A stretch of 64,000 bases of DNA from Shewanella sp. KT0246 (lineage in GTDB: Bacteria; Pseudomonadota; Gammaproteobacteria; Enterobacterales; Shewanellaceae), in assembly GCF_019654955.1 (NCBI RefSeq), contig NZ_BPEV01000023.1, forward strand, positions 26,182 to 90,181, given 5' to 3'. Made by a program: the position numbers and the translations under genes. The notes below the pieces were generated by a model. It was not told the DNA's origin. It made no database searches and saw only the letters and a program-made list of their open reading frames with translations. Numbering within the stretch: position 1 is the stretch's first letter; the number at the start of each line of letters is the position of its first letter. Shown here piece after piece: positions 1-8,904 of the stretch.

Positions 1-447
1 GGATTCTTACTCATTGTCGCGTTTGGCTTAATGATCCGTTCCTATTTATCACAACTCAATCTCTTGCTCATATCCCGAATATCCGCGGTGATTATTGTGG
101 TGATATTTATTATTGGGTTATTTACTTTAATTTCATACAAGCTTGGTTTGAGCGAAGGACTAACTATTACATTCTTCCCAATGATCATTCTTGCGTGGAC
201 CATCGAGCGGATGTCTATCTTATGGGAAGAAGAAGGGCCTAAATCAGTATTTATGTCTGGTGGCGGTAGCTTATTTGTGGCGACATTAGCTTATTTAGCA
301 ATGAGCAACTCTTGGATCCAACATTGGGTGTTTAACTTCTTAGGTATTCATTTAGTCATTCTGGCATTGGTATTGGTAATGGGTCAGTACACTGGTTACC
401 GCCTAACAGAACTAAAACGCTTTAAGCCTTTGGCTGAGGAAAAGTAA
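1..447 (+). CDS. 7TM inactive-transglutaminase-type membrane protein (3' part)
   Basis: The reading frame is open from the first base of the window, so only the C-terminal part (about 148 residues) is present. What is seen is almost wholly hydrophobic, with about four to five membrane spans, ending in a short basic tail (YRLTELKRFKPLAEEK). It overlaps the next gene by one base (TAATG), so the two are translationally coupled. In this setting, directly upstream of a RimK-related ligase, the usual partner is the membrane protein with a periplasmic inactive transglutaminase fold followed by seven spans. The soluble domain would lie outside the window, so the name rests on the neighbour and on the membrane segments. 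Likely inner membrane. Confidence 0.65.
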   Translation, partial: GFLLIVAFGLMIRSYLSQLNLLLISRISAVIIVVIFIIGLFTLISYKLGLSEGLTITFFPMIILAWTIERMSILWEEEGPKSVFMSGGGSLFVATLAYLAMSNSWIQHWVFNFLGIHLVILALVLVMGQYTGYRLTELKRFKPLAEEK

Positions 448-1406
448 TGAAAAATTACGCTTGGCCTTGGGAATTACGCCGAAACGGCGTTTTGAATATG
501 AATAAGCGCAATATCGATTACATTGGCAAGTATAATCAACGTAAATTTTATAAGCGCGTCGATGATAAGCTCATTACTAAGCAATTAGCTTTAGCCAATG
601 ATATTGCAGTACCAGACTTAATCGGTGTTGTTGAAGAACAACATAAAATTAATGAAATACCGCAAATGGTACTGGGCAGAACAGGTTTTGTTATTAAGCC
701 GGCTAAAGGTTCTGGTGGTAAAGGTATTTTAGTCATAACACACGTTGAAAACGGCCGTTATTACAAACCAAATGGCGATGAAGTCACACCAAATGAAGTA
801 TATCGTCATGTCTCGAATATCTTAAGTGGCCTATTTTCACTTGGTGGTATTCCTGATGTCGGCTTAGTCGAAGGCTTAATCGAATTTGATCCTGTGTTCG
901 ATGGCTTTAGTTACGAAGGTGTACCAGACATTCGCCTTATCGTATTTAAAGGCTATCCGGTCATGGGGATGCTTCGCTGCTCCACTGCTGCATCTGATGG
1001 TAAAGCGAACTTACACCAAGGTGCTGTTGGTGTTGGCTTGGATATAGCGACGGGTAAAAGCTTATATGCAGTTCAATTTGATAAGCCTGTGTTAACTCAT
1101 CCAGATACCAATTATGAACTGTCACAAATCCAAGTGCCTAACTGGGATGTGCTATTACATACTGCATCAAGTGCCTATGAAATGTGTGAGTTAGGTTATT
1201 TGGGCACTGATATGGTATTGGACAAAGTACGCGGCCCGCTACTATTAGAGCTGAATGCTAGACCAGGATTGGCGATTCAAACAGCTAATGGTAAAGGGAT
1301 TTTAGGTAGACTAAAACATGTAGAAGGTCTTAAAGGACCGACGTTATCAGTGGAAGAGCGCGTCGCATATGCAAAAAAACATTTTTGTAGTAATCCTAAC
1401 TTTTAG
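447..1406 (+). CDS. RimK-related ATP-grasp ligase (alpha-L-glutamate ligase-like)
   Basis: Protein of 319 residues with an ATP-grasp fold. The nucleotide loop is visible near residue 80 (KPAKGSGGKGI) and the metal-binding C-terminal motif near residue 268 (LLLELNARPGLAIQ). RimK-type enzymes form amide bonds between an amino acid, often glutamate, and an acceptor carboxylate; the acceptor here is unknown. There is no signal peptide, so it acts in the cytoplasm. The start is supported by GAGGAAA just upstream and the one-base overlap with the membrane protein gene. The 3' end overlaps the following gene by 38 bases, so the four genes from the window edge to about 4258 look like one transcript. 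The pairing of such a ligase with an inactive-transglutaminase membrane protein is a known arrangement; its product is not known to me. Confidence 0.85.
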   Translation: MKNYAWPWELRRNGVLNMNKRNIDYIGKYNQRKFYKRVDDKLITKQLALANDIAVPDLIGVVEEQHKINEIPQMVLGRTGFVIKPAKGSGGKGILVITHVENGRYYKPNGDEVTPNEVYRHVSNILSGLFSLGGIPDVGLVEGLIEFDPVFDGFSYEGVPDIRLIVFKGYPVMGMLRCSTAASDGKANLHQGAVGVGLDIATGKSLYAVQFDKPVLTHPDTNYELSQIQVPNWDVLLHTASSAYEMCELGYLGTDMVLDKVRGPLLLELNARPGLAIQTANGKGILGRLKHVEGLKGPTLSVEERVAYAKKHFCSNPNF

Positions 1407-3150
1407 TTTATTGGCAACTGCTCCGGCAGTTGCCAACCCGCTAAACCTTTTCATTCAACAATGTCTGCGTTATCAGCCGTCTCTGGTTGAATTAGATTTA
1501 AATCAGCCTGTTGCTAAACAGGCTGTTCAATTTGAACAACTCACCTTAGGTTTCAACAATTTTAATGACCGATTAAATTATTATCGTGACTTAGCCGCTA
1601 ACAGCCAACGCGAAAGCATTTTGATGTGTCAGCTGCATTTAGCCGATGAGCTTCAAGTTTTACTGAAAGACCCTACACTTGAACATTTCATTGATAACCT
1701 GTCACAAGCACAGCCACCCTATTCGTCTTTAGCTGCAAAACTTAAATCAATTCAAAGTAGGCAGTTAGACATTACCTCTAAATCCAAACTGCATAATGCT
1801 CAAGCCACTATAAGAAGAAACCTTAGCAATAATCATGTCGAATTAGTATTTAACGACAAAAAATGTCAGTTAACATCTCCTGCATTCGAGCATTCTCAGG
1901 AAGATACGACCCGTAATAATGACAATCATGATAACAACAACTCAGTCAACACCACTGCAAAATATAACCTCGATGTTAGCCTTGCTAAATATCTTATTTT
2001 ACAACCAAATGAGCAATGTCGAAAAAGTGCTTGGCTTGCTTATCAATCGCGAGCCAAATACAAAAATGCAGTCTCGTTAGACATCATCAAGCAAATTAAA
2101 CAACCAACTGCAGCGCAACATCTCGACACTCACTTTTTAGATAGTGATGCTCTAATTAATTATTTGCAGCAAATCACTACCAATATCAACATTGCACCGT
2201 GGAATATTGGGCAACATCTTGCGAGTTTACCTCACGAAAAATACACAGGTTTCACCTCAGCAAATGACATAATCGCGCAAGCGTTCCAACAATTAGAAGA
2301 GGTTGGAATTCGTTTTGAAATTTTATCTGTAGCTGCAATAACTCAGCAACAAGATCGCTTTGAACAAAAACGCGAAGAAACTCAGCTGTCATCAGAAAAA
2401 ACGATTAATCAACTTGCCGAAAACCAAATCTATCGGGTGTGGCATCAACAACGTTTACTCGGCGAACTGTTTGTAACACCAGCAATGAAAACTTCTGCAC
2501 ACATTATTCGTTACCCCGTAATCGGGCATCAATTTGCACAAGCCAGTATCAGTTACGTAAAAAAAATCTCTAACCGAAGGCAAGCCAATCAATTAATCGA
2601 TGCAGTAACAGAAACTATCGCAGGTTTAGCTCGAGGAAATAAATTTTATTTAAATAACAAACAGGGTCTGGCAGACAATCACTCACTAGGACAGCTTTGG
2701 TTAGCACAATATTTACGTCAACACCTCAAGTTAGACCTATCAGAGCGAGAACAAGCCGCAATTGATTATCGACAGCAATTACGTGTTTTTCGCTCTAAAG
2801 TGATTTTGGACTTCTATCTTAATGAACATATTAACCAACAGCCGCTAGCAATATCGTTTGAGCAAAGTTTTAATCAAGAGTGGCAAGGTGCTCAAGAACT
2901 AGCATTTAGCTTTAATGGCATTGCTAATGAGGGGATAGACTATTATTTACCTCTCTGGCATCAAAGCCTTGTTAGGATCATTTTTGAAGCAAGTAAACCT
3001 ACAGTAACAAAACGTCAAGTTTTTGATATTTTTGTAGTTAATGAAGAAAATTTAACCCTAAATGAGCAAATGATCATTATACTTACCCCACCCAATGATC
3101 CATCATCAATCATCAGGAGAGCCTTCAATGTTGGCCATTCGCAAATTTAA
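1369..3150 (+). CDS. Exported protein resembling a degenerate M3 (thimet/OpdA) peptidase
   Basis: Protein of 593 residues beginning with a clear signal peptide (about 1-22, cut after AVA), so it is periplasmic. By eye the order of segments follows M3 oligopeptidases such as OpdA: CRKSAWLAYQSRA (217-229), APWNI (276-280), YRVWH then GELF (355-368), FRSKVILDFYLNEHIN (474-489) and AFSFNGIANEGIDYYLPLW (512-530), the last matching the family's AGGYAAGYYSYLW region. Where the zinc motif HEFGH should lie, this protein has TETIA (414-418), so both histidines are missing and peptidase activity is unlikely. Residues 174-197 form an Asn/Asp-rich insert. It overlaps the ligase gene by 38 bases and the next gene by 23. 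The M3 relation is my inference from motif order; a plain hypothetical protein is the alternative. Confidence 0.6.
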   Translation: MQKNIFVVILTFSLLATAPAVANPLNLFIQQCLRYQPSLVELDLNQPVAKQAVQFEQLTLGFNNFNDRLNYYRDLAANSQRESILMCQLHLADELQVLLKDPTLEHFIDNLSQAQPPYSSLAAKLKSIQSRQLDITSKSKLHNAQATIRRNLSNNHVELVFNDKKCQLTSPAFEHSQEDTTRNNDNHDNNNSVNTTAKYNLDVSLAKYLILQPNEQCRKSAWLAYQSRAKYKNAVSLDIIKQIKQPTAAQHLDTHFLDSDALINYLQQITTNINIAPWNIGQHLASLPHEKYTGFTSANDIIAQAFQQLEEVGIRFEILSVAAITQQQDRFEQKREETQLSSEKTINQLAENQIYRVWHQQRLLGELFVTPAMKTSAHIIRYPVIGHQFAQASISYVKKISNRRQANQLIDAVTETIAGLARGNKFYLNNKQGLADNHSLGQLWLAQYLRQHLKLDLSEREQAAIDYRQQLRVFRSKVILDFYLNEHINQQPLAISFEQSFNQEWQGAQELAFSFNGIANEGIDYYLPLWHQSLVRIIFEASKPTVTKRQVFDIFVVNEENLTLNEQMIIILTPPNDPSSIIRRAFNVGHSQI

Positions 3151-4258
3151 ATCCTTATCGTGCCTTGTAGGTTCAAGCATCGTCGGCTTGTCACTTGTGG
3201 TCGCTTCAACGGGAAGTTTCGCTGAAACAAAACCATCCTCAGCAACGCTAACACATCAACAAGTTCGAAGTGCGATTCAGCTAAACCTTGAACAAAATAT
3301 GTATACTCTCCCACCGCGCATTCAGGGCCATTACGGCCTAAGAATGTACCGTATGACAGGTGATGAAAAATACACTAATGCTGCACTTATCGATTTAATT
3401 ACTATTACTGAACGCCAAAATTACTTTGCTTGCAATATTGATACACCTAAATTTATTGAACAGCAAGCAGAGCAAGCTATCAGTGTATTGGGTAAAGGGC
3501 CTCGTGCTAAAGCACGCAAGAAAGCGTTAAAACCTTTTCCTGAGTTTATTTTTTATAGCGATATTTTATTACGGTACGCCAGCCGGATTAATGAGTTAGG
3601 TTTTAATGGTCCATGCCATCAACAGATGGTCGAGGCTCTAAAGGCTTACGATCTAACACCAGGATTAACTGACCCTAAAATGATTAAATCTTGGGCTGCT
3701 CAACTAATTAATTATGCTTATTGGGCAGAACAGCTTGAAGTTGGAAGCTATGTTGAAGATTACAAAAAAGCCTTTATTGCAGCTTACCCAAATGACAAAG
3801 ACAGTGAACTAGACAAAAAACAGTTCCAAAATAAACTATATGGCATGACGCACTTTATTTTCGCCGCAAGTGGTTATTACCAAAAAGAAGTTAGTGCGAA
3901 AGAATTTAAATGGATCTTAGATTACTTTGATAACAACATCGACCGTATTCTAAAAGATGCAACTGACGACATTATTTCTGAAGTGGGCATCAGCTTTTAT
4001 TTAACTGGTTTACGTGATCACCCTGTGATTAAAAAAACCCAAAACCATATAGCAGCTTCGTTTGATCCAGAATATCAGATCATTCCATCGCCTAGAGGTA
4101 ACCCTGATATGGTAATGGGTGAGCACCGAAATGTATTAGCTATGATGTTATTAGACTGGCCAGAAAAACTTCACAAAGGCCCTTATCTTGCAGACATTAA
4201 AGCCACTAAAAAATACTTACCTGTGCAAGTTGCACCTATAAAAACTGATAAAAACTGA
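3128..4258 (+). CDS. Exported DUF3541-like protein
   Basis: Protein of 376 residues when started at the ATG at 3128, which follows AGGAGA at 3115-3120 by seven bases; an upstream in-frame ATG at 3095 lacks a ribosome site. The N-terminus carries a signal peptide ending near TGSFA-ET, so the protein is exported. The rest is rich in alpha-helix-forming sequence with repeated aromatic pairs, as in helical-barrel or repeat proteins, and has no catalytic motif I recognise. I believe it belongs to the DUF3541 family found in Vibrio and Shewanella, from general resemblance only. It is the last gene of the ligase operon; a strong terminator follows ten bases after the stop, so its role is probably tied to the ligase and the dead-peptidase-like protein. 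Confidence 0.6.
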   Translation: MLAIRKFKSLSCLVGSSIVGLSLVVASTGSFAETKPSSATLTHQQVRSAIQLNLEQNMYTLPPRIQGHYGLRMYRMTGDEKYTNAALIDLITITERQNYFACNIDTPKFIEQQAEQAISVLGKGPRAKARKKALKPFPEFIFYSDILLRYASRINELGFNGPCHQQMVEALKAYDLTPGLTDPKMIKSWAAQLINYAYWAEQLEVGSYVEDYKKAFIAAYPNDKDSELDKKQFQNKLYGMTHFIFAASGYYQKEVSAKEFKWILDYFDNNIDRILKDATDDIISEVGISFYLTGLRDHPVIKKTQNHIAASFDPEYQIIPSPRGNPDMVMGEHRNVLAMMLLDWPEKLHKGPYLADIKATKKYLPVQVAPIKTDKN

Positions 4259-4267
4259 CAAAAACTA

Positions 4268-4298
4268 AGGGCGTAATTATCAATACGCCCTATTTCTT
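4268..4298 (+). terminator. Rho-independent terminator of the ligase operon
   Basis: Perfect 8-bp stem AGGGCGTA (4268-4275) and TACGCCCT (4284-4291) around an 8-base loop, followed by ATTTCTT. It begins ten bases after the DUF3541 gene stop. Confidence 0.85.
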
Positions 4299-4405
4299 AT
4301 TGATAAAAATTGGGGCGGCTAAATTGTTTAACATTATTGTGTTGTTTCTTCGCCCATAATTAACTCCTGCATCGACAGTTAAGAACAATATCATTCGAGA
4401 ATAAT

Positions 4406-5308
4406 ATGAGCAGAGCAAAGTCAACATTAGAACAATGGCGTATCCTTCAATCTGTTGTTGATTTTGGTGGATACGCACAAGCAGCAGATCAGCTCAATAA
4501 AAGCCAATCATCACTTAATCATGCAGTGGCAAAACTACAAAGTCAGTTAGGTATCCAATTACTCGAAGTTAAAGGCCGCAAAGCTTACCTTACTGAACAA
4601 GGAGAAGTATTACTGCGCCGTTCACGTCATTTAACACAAACAGTCGATGAACTTGAACAATTAGCCAGTAACTTAGGTGAAGGTTGGGAACCCAATTTAA
4701 CTATTGCCCGCGAAATTATTTACCCTATGGACTTTTTAGTCGATGCATTGAAAGCATTTTTACCCCATAGCCGTGGGACTCGAGTCACTATCATCGATTC
4801 GGTAATTTCAGGAACTCATGAGCTAATTTTAAATAGCACGGCTGATATTGCCATATGTGCTATTCCCGCAAAAGGTCATATTGCAGAACCTATTTGTGAG
4901 TCAGAGTTATTTCTAGTTTGCTCTCCAGATCATCCTTTAGCTTTGCAAAAGGTTATTGCTGATGATCAAGTTCTTGCGCAATACTTACAGGTGGTAATCA
5001 AAGACACTGCGATTAATAAAGCCTCTGATACTGGTTGGCTCAAAGCAGAGCAACGCTGGACGGTTTCAAATTTCCACGAAGCGATAAATATACTAAAAAC
5101 AGGCATTGGTTTTTGTTGGGCACCAGCCTACTTAGTTAAAGATAATATAGTATCAGGAGAGCTAAAACGGTTAGTGTTAAAAGGCAGTAAGAGTCGTAAA
5201 ATACAACTATCTTTACTGATCCCAAATCGCGATAAACAAGGGCCTGCATCTAAACTACTAGAATCTTTGATACTACTTCAACATGATATAAATCAGAGTC
5301 TTGATTAA
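4406..5308 (+). CDS. LysR-family transcriptional regulator
   Basis: Protein of 300 residues. Residues 8-65 form the winged helix-turn-helix typical of LysR proteins (recognition region AADQLNKSQSSLNHAVAKLQ), followed by a linker helix and a periplasmic-binding-like effector domain (about 95-295) with the usual pattern including FLVCSPDHPLA near 170. It should bind DNA as a tetramer and respond to a small molecule that cannot be deduced. It starts about 150 bases after the ligase operon and is separated from it by a terminator, so it has its own promoter. No divergent partner gene lies next to it: the neighbour on the far side is convergent. Its target could be itself or the ligase operon, but nothing in the sequence shows this. 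Confidence 0.9.
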   Translation: MSRAKSTLEQWRILQSVVDFGGYAQAADQLNKSQSSLNHAVAKLQSQLGIQLLEVKGRKAYLTEQGEVLLRRSRHLTQTVDELEQLASNLGEGWEPNLTIAREIIYPMDFLVDALKAFLPHSRGTRVTIIDSVISGTHELILNSTADIAICAIPAKGHIAEPICESELFLVCSPDHPLALQKVIADDQVLAQYLQVVIKDTAINKASDTGWLKAEQRWTVSNFHEAINILKTGIGFCWAPAYLVKDNIVSGELKRLVLKGSKSRKIQLSLLIPNRDKQGPASKLLESLILLQHDINQSLD

Positions 5309-5345
5309 AATTAAACAAATAAAATTTGGCAAGGTTTAGGTGACG

Positions 5346-6536
5346 TTATACAGCAATATTGATTGGTGTGTATGCTTGTTCTGACTGTAAATCCGATACG
5401 TTAATGTTGGCATTATTGATTGTTGTTTCAGTATCGCTATTTTGGTCGTTCGTTTGGTCAAATGGATAAGTGGGCGTAAAGTCTTGCTGACCAAACAATT
5501 CTAAGTGTTGAGCTAAATCATTAATTTGTTTTGAATCTTCACTACTTATTATCTTCTCTTGCCGCTCAGCAGTTAATTCTTTTTTCGCTTCATTCATTTT
5601 TTGAACCGCTTCATTAGCCACTTGAATATCGGCAATTGAAGGTTGAACTGGTGCCATGGCTGCTGCATAAACCTTTTGCATCTTGTTATAGGTTGCTTGG
5701 GCATTACCTTCAATCACACCAACATCGATATTAACCTTACCTTCAACAGCATAGCGTTTACCGTCGGGGCCTTTTTCGTAAGTATATTGAGGAGTGTGAG
5801 CAAAACTTCCACCTACGGCGGCGTGGGCCTGTTCATGTGTTTTAACTTCAGAGTCTCTTGCAGAAAGCTCCTTAATCACTTGGGCATCAAGTTGAACTTG
5901 TTGCTCCACTTCTTGCTTAACCGCTTCTTGTTTTTGTTCTGTTTGTGCTTTGTTTTCAGCTTCATTTTCAGCGCTGTTTTCAGCATTATCATCAACCTTA
6001 GCATTTTGTACTTCCGTTTCTTTATTACCAATCCCTTCAAAGCCTGACACAGGCTTACCAACTAAATTATTTTCATCAATATTCTTAGAAAGCTTAACAT
6101 CTTGATTAAAAACATTTATTGCTTTATCAGTTTCTTCCTGAGTTCCACCAGCTGATAAGCCCAGCACTGATATAGCGCCACTTTTCATATTAAATTGCGA
6201 AGCGGATGGGTTAAGCGATTCAGGAGTCATTGACTGCTGAACTGACATGTTTGAACTTGGATTAGTCTCCGATGTAATGTCGGCAAAATGAGTTGCAGAG
6301 TTATTGGCTAGAGGGTGATTTACTAGAGAGCCAGTTGCTAGAGAGCTCTTTGTTAAAGAACCATTTGTTGGGAAGGTACTTGTTAGTGTGTTCGCGGCCG
6401 GTACAGAGCTATTAGTAACAGAATTATTAGCAACGCTATTAGCACCATGACCTACAACCGTACCTCGAGTTGAGCGAACGCTTTGACTTGAGGTTAGGTT
6501 TGTTGCTTGTATAGAGGTTTGACTCTGAATATTCAT
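5346..6536 (-). CDS. SprA-type putative zinc metalloprotease (CJM1_0395 family)
   Basis: Protein of 396 residues. The first 110 or so are low-complexity, rich in Asn, Ser and Thr; residues about 180-215 are Glu/Gln/Lys-rich and likely coiled. The conserved core near 235-290 has ARDSEVKTHEQAHAAVGG, containing an HExxH zinc site (HEQAH), followed by the family's YEKGPDGKRYAVEGKV segment. This is the signature of the SprA-related/CJM1_0395 family, whose members are predicted but, as far as I know, not characterised proteases. No signal peptide is seen, so export, if any, would use another route. The small rod-like gene lies nine bases upstream on the same strand, so the two are cotranscribed. 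The low-complexity N-terminus may be a substrate-like or flexible region. Confidence 0.85.
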   Translation of the reverse strand: MNIQSQTSIQATNLTSSQSVRSTRGTVVGHGANSVANNSVTNSSVPAANTLTSTFPTNGSLTKSSLATGSLVNHPLANNSATHFADITSETNPSSNMSVQQSMTPESLNPSASQFNMKSGAISVLGLSAGGTQEETDKAINVFNQDVKLSKNIDENNLVGKPVSGFEGIGNKETEVQNAKVDDNAENSAENEAENKAQTEQKQEAVKQEVEQQVQLDAQVIKELSARDSEVKTHEQAHAAVGGSFAHTPQYTYEKGPDGKRYAVEGKVNIDVGVIEGNAQATYNKMQKVYAAAMAPVQPSIADIQVANEAVQKMNEAKKELTAERQEKIISSEDSKQINDLAQHLELFGQQDFTPTYPFDQTNDQNSDTETTINNANINVSDLQSEQAYTPINIAV

Positions 6537-6545
6537 AATTATCGA

Positions 6546-6830
6546 TTAAACGGATAAATCGATAATAGTGCCGACATTTTCAGATGTAACATCAATGACT
6601 TCTGCAGAAGCTTGCGCTTGAGTCACCGCTTGCTCAGCATCAATCAAAGCAGATACTTTATCTGTTGGCTGCGTTGTTTGAGAACTTAAGGTTACAGTAT
6701 CTTGTTCCGCTTTAATTGGAGCAGCTGTTGCTGGCTCTGGAGCAGCAACAGCTGTCGTTGCTTGCGCTAAATCGTTTTGGGCACTTTGTAAACCTTGTAT
6801 TCCTGAGGTCATTGCTGATGGTACTTGCAT
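6546..6830 (-). CDS. Small protein resembling flagellar rod/hook terminal helices
   Basis: Protein of 94 residues with no signal peptide. The N-terminus (SGIQGLQSAQNDLAQATTAVA, 9-29 when read in two parts) resembles the first amphipathic helix of rod, hook and hook-filament proteins, which begin SGL-x-A-x3-L. The C-terminus (ALIDAEQAVTQAQASAEVI then GTIIDLSV) resembles the last helix of FlgE/FlgG-type proteins, which ends in a similar ADEMLGTLIDI pattern. Between them is only a Thr/Pro/Ala-rich linker. It could be a miniature axial-like protein made of the two D0 helices, or a coincidental coiled coil. It is cotranscribed with the SprA-type metalloprotease nine bases downstream. No other flagellar gene is in the window. 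Confidence 0.6.
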   Translation of the reverse strand: MQVPSAMTSGIQGLQSAQNDLAQATTAVAAPEPATAAPIKAEQDTVTLSSQTTQPTDKVSALIDAEQAVTQAQASAEVIDVTSENVGTIIDLSV

Positions 6831-7015
6831 GTCATCAATCCTTTTAAAATCAAACCTAAAACAATATAAAAATGAATTTAGTTCATATTATTATCGTTAA
6901 GTGTTCTTTATTAAGTGTTTAATTATCATTCAAGACTTACGGTTTGTACAGCAATAGGATACTTGTTATGCGCATTGTTATAACAAGTGCTAAAATCAAA
7001 CACTAATACCAAGTT

Positions 7016-8125
7016 CTAAAACCATGCGCTCTCCCAGTCTTTCCAAACAGGATTCAAACCAATTCGTTGCATTTTTTCAATAACTTGACTAACACTTCGA
7101 TCGTCACTGATTTCAAATTGATCCAGCTGCGCATTGGGATTTTGATAACCTCCTGGTTCAGTCGAACTACCAGCACTAATATTTGTCACCCCAAGTGGTA
7201 GCAAATTGTCTCTGAACTCAGGAGTTTCTCGAGTAGACAAACTAATTTCTAACTGCGCATTGAACAATCTAAATGCACAAATCAGTTGCACTAAACCTTC
7301 GTCGGTGAGCTCAACTTTCGGCGTTATCCCACCAGTACAAGGCCTTAACCTAGGTAACGAGATACTATAGCGCGTTCGCCAATAATGCTTCTCTAAATAC
7401 CCAAGATGATATCCCATCACTAGTGCATCTAACCGCCAGTCATCCAGCCCAAGTAACACCCCTAAACCAATTTTATCAACACCCGCGGCAGCGACTCGAT
7501 CAGGAGTTGCTAAACGATATAAAAAATCTTGTTTTTTTCCGCGAGTATGGTGCTTACGATACGTTTGAGGTTGATAGGTTTCTTGATATACCATCACGGC
7601 ATCAAGACCCAGCTCCACTAACGTTCGATACTCTGATTCAGTTAACGGCTGTACTTCAATTGCAACATAGCTAAATTGTTGCTTTACGATGGGTAAAACA
7701 TGTTTAAAGTACTCAATACCTACTTTGGTTTCATGTTCACCCGACACCAGCAAAATTGAATCAAAACCTCGCTGCTTAATAATACTCATCTCAGCTAATA
7801 ATTCTGCATCAGACAGTGTTTTTCGCTTGAGCTTATTACTCATCGAGAAACCACAATAATCACACTCATTAGCACACAAGTTAGACAGATAAAGTGGCAA
7901 ATATAATCCAATATTGGCACCAAAACGCTGCCGAGTCAGCTGATAAGCTTTTTGCGCCATTTGTTCAAGATATGGTTGTGCCGCTGGCGATAATAAAGCC
8001 ATTAAACTATCGATGTTACCTTGCGAATGTGAAATCGCACGCTCCACATCTACAGCAGTGGTTGAATATAAGCGCATAGACAATTCATCAAGGTTTAACT
8101 GTTTAAATTGTTCAGTAAAACTCAT
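7016..8125 (-). CDS. thiH: 2-iminoacetate synthase ThiH
   Basis: Radical SAM enzyme of 369 residues that splits tyrosine into dehydroglycine (2-iminoacetate) and p-cresol; the glycine imine is used by ThiG to build the thiazole ring of thiamine. The iron-sulfur motif CANECDYCGF (CxxxCxxC, near residue 87) is present and the length is normal for the family. It is the last gene of the thi operon, 13 bases after thiG. Having ThiH rather than the oxygen-dependent glycine oxidase ThiO means thiazole synthesis here can run without oxygen. The start chosen (MSFTEQFKQLN) matches family N-termini. Confidence 0.97.
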   Translation of the reverse strand: MSFTEQFKQLNLDELSMRLYSTTAVDVERAISHSQGNIDSLMALLSPAAQPYLEQMAQKAYQLTRQRFGANIGLYLPLYLSNLCANECDYCGFSMSNKLKRKTLSDAELLAEMSIIKQRGFDSILLVSGEHETKVGIEYFKHVLPIVKQQFSYVAIEVQPLTESEYRTLVELGLDAVMVYQETYQPQTYRKHHTRGKKQDFLYRLATPDRVAAAGVDKIGLGVLLGLDDWRLDALVMGYHLGYLEKHYWRTRYSISLPRLRPCTGGITPKVELTDEGLVQLICAFRLFNAQLEISLSTRETPEFRDNLLPLGVTNISAGSSTEPGGYQNPNAQLDQFEISDDRSVSQVIEKMQRIGLNPVWKDWESAWF

Positions 8126-8138
8126 TACTATCCTGACC

Positions 8139-8903
8139 TTAAAACTTTAAAAAGTTCGTTAGCGGACTAGTGTGTTCAGCTTGTTTTGAAACATTGCCGA
8201 GCCCTGCTAAATACGCTTGCCTTCCTGCTTTGACCGCATTGTTAAAACACTCCGCCATAGAAATAGGATCTGTACTACTGGCAATCGCGGTATTTACTAA
8301 AACGGCATCAGCTCCCATTTCCATCGCTCTACACGCATGCGAAGGTGCGCCTATACCAGCATCAACCACAACTGGTATATTCGCTTGCTCAATAATAATT
8401 TCTAAAAAGGGCTCTGTAGCCAAACCTTGATTGCTCCCAATAGGGCTACCTAATGGCATAACAGCGGCGCAGCCCACCTCTTCCAGTCGATAACATAAAA
8501 CAGGGTCAGCATGTACATATGGCAATACAGTAAAACCTTTATTGCATAGTATTTCAGCGGCTTTTAACGTTTCTACGGCATCTGGCATTAAGTATTTAGG
8601 ATCTGGATGTATTTCTAGTTTGATCAGCTTTGTAGCTAACATTTCACTGGCAAGTTCAGCTGCAAAAATGGCTTCTTTTGCATTACGTGCTCCTGCAGTA
8701 TTTGGTAATAACTTAACTCCCATTTGCTGCAATGGCGTCAGTAAGTCATCAAAATCTTTACTGTGATCGATCCGCTTCATCGCTAGCGTCACTAATTGGG
8801 ACTGAGACGCCGCTATCGCCGCTAACATTGTTTTAGAGTCGGTAAATTTCCCTGTTCCAGTAAACAAACGTGATTCGAATTCTTGATTAGCAATTGATAA
8901 CAT
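8139..8903 (-). CDS. thiG: Thiazole synthase ThiG
   Basis: TIM-barrel enzyme of 254 residues that condenses deoxyxylulose phosphate, dehydroglycine and sulfur from ThiS thiocarboxylate into thiazole phosphate. The family pattern is seen throughout: [12 protein letters not shown] at the start, [41 protein letters not shown] and [24 protein letters not shown] (read in parts) for the phosphate-binding loops. It lies one base after thiS and 13 bases before thiH, so it is translated from the same message. Length and content are ordinary. Confidence 0.97.
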   Translation of the reverse strand: MLSIANQEFESRLFTGTGKFTDSKTMLAAIAASQSQLVTLAMKRIDHSKDFDDLLTPLQQMGVKLLPNTAGARNAKEAIFAAELASEMLATKLIKLEIHPDPKYLMPDAVETLKAAEILCNKGFTVLPYVHADPVLCYRLEEVGCAAVMPLGSPIGSNQGLATEPFLEIIIEQANIPVVVDAGIGAPSHACRAMEMGADAVLVNTAIASSTDPISMAECFNNAVKAGRQAYLAGLGNVSKQAEHTSPLTNFLKF

Positions 8904-8904
8904 C

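Noticed and set aside
5643..6047. A 134-codon open frame on the plus strand opposite the metalloprotease gene
   Set aside because: It lies wholly antisense to the coding sequence of the SprA-type protease, whose HExxH core and codon use are convincing; its Phe/Leu-rich product mirrors the Glu/Lys-rich region on the other strand.
6961..6988. ACTTGTTAT / ATAACAAGT inverted repeat past thiH considered as the thi operon terminator
   Set aside because: There is a nine-bp stem, but on the minus strand no T run follows and the loop is long, so a terminator could not be claimed.
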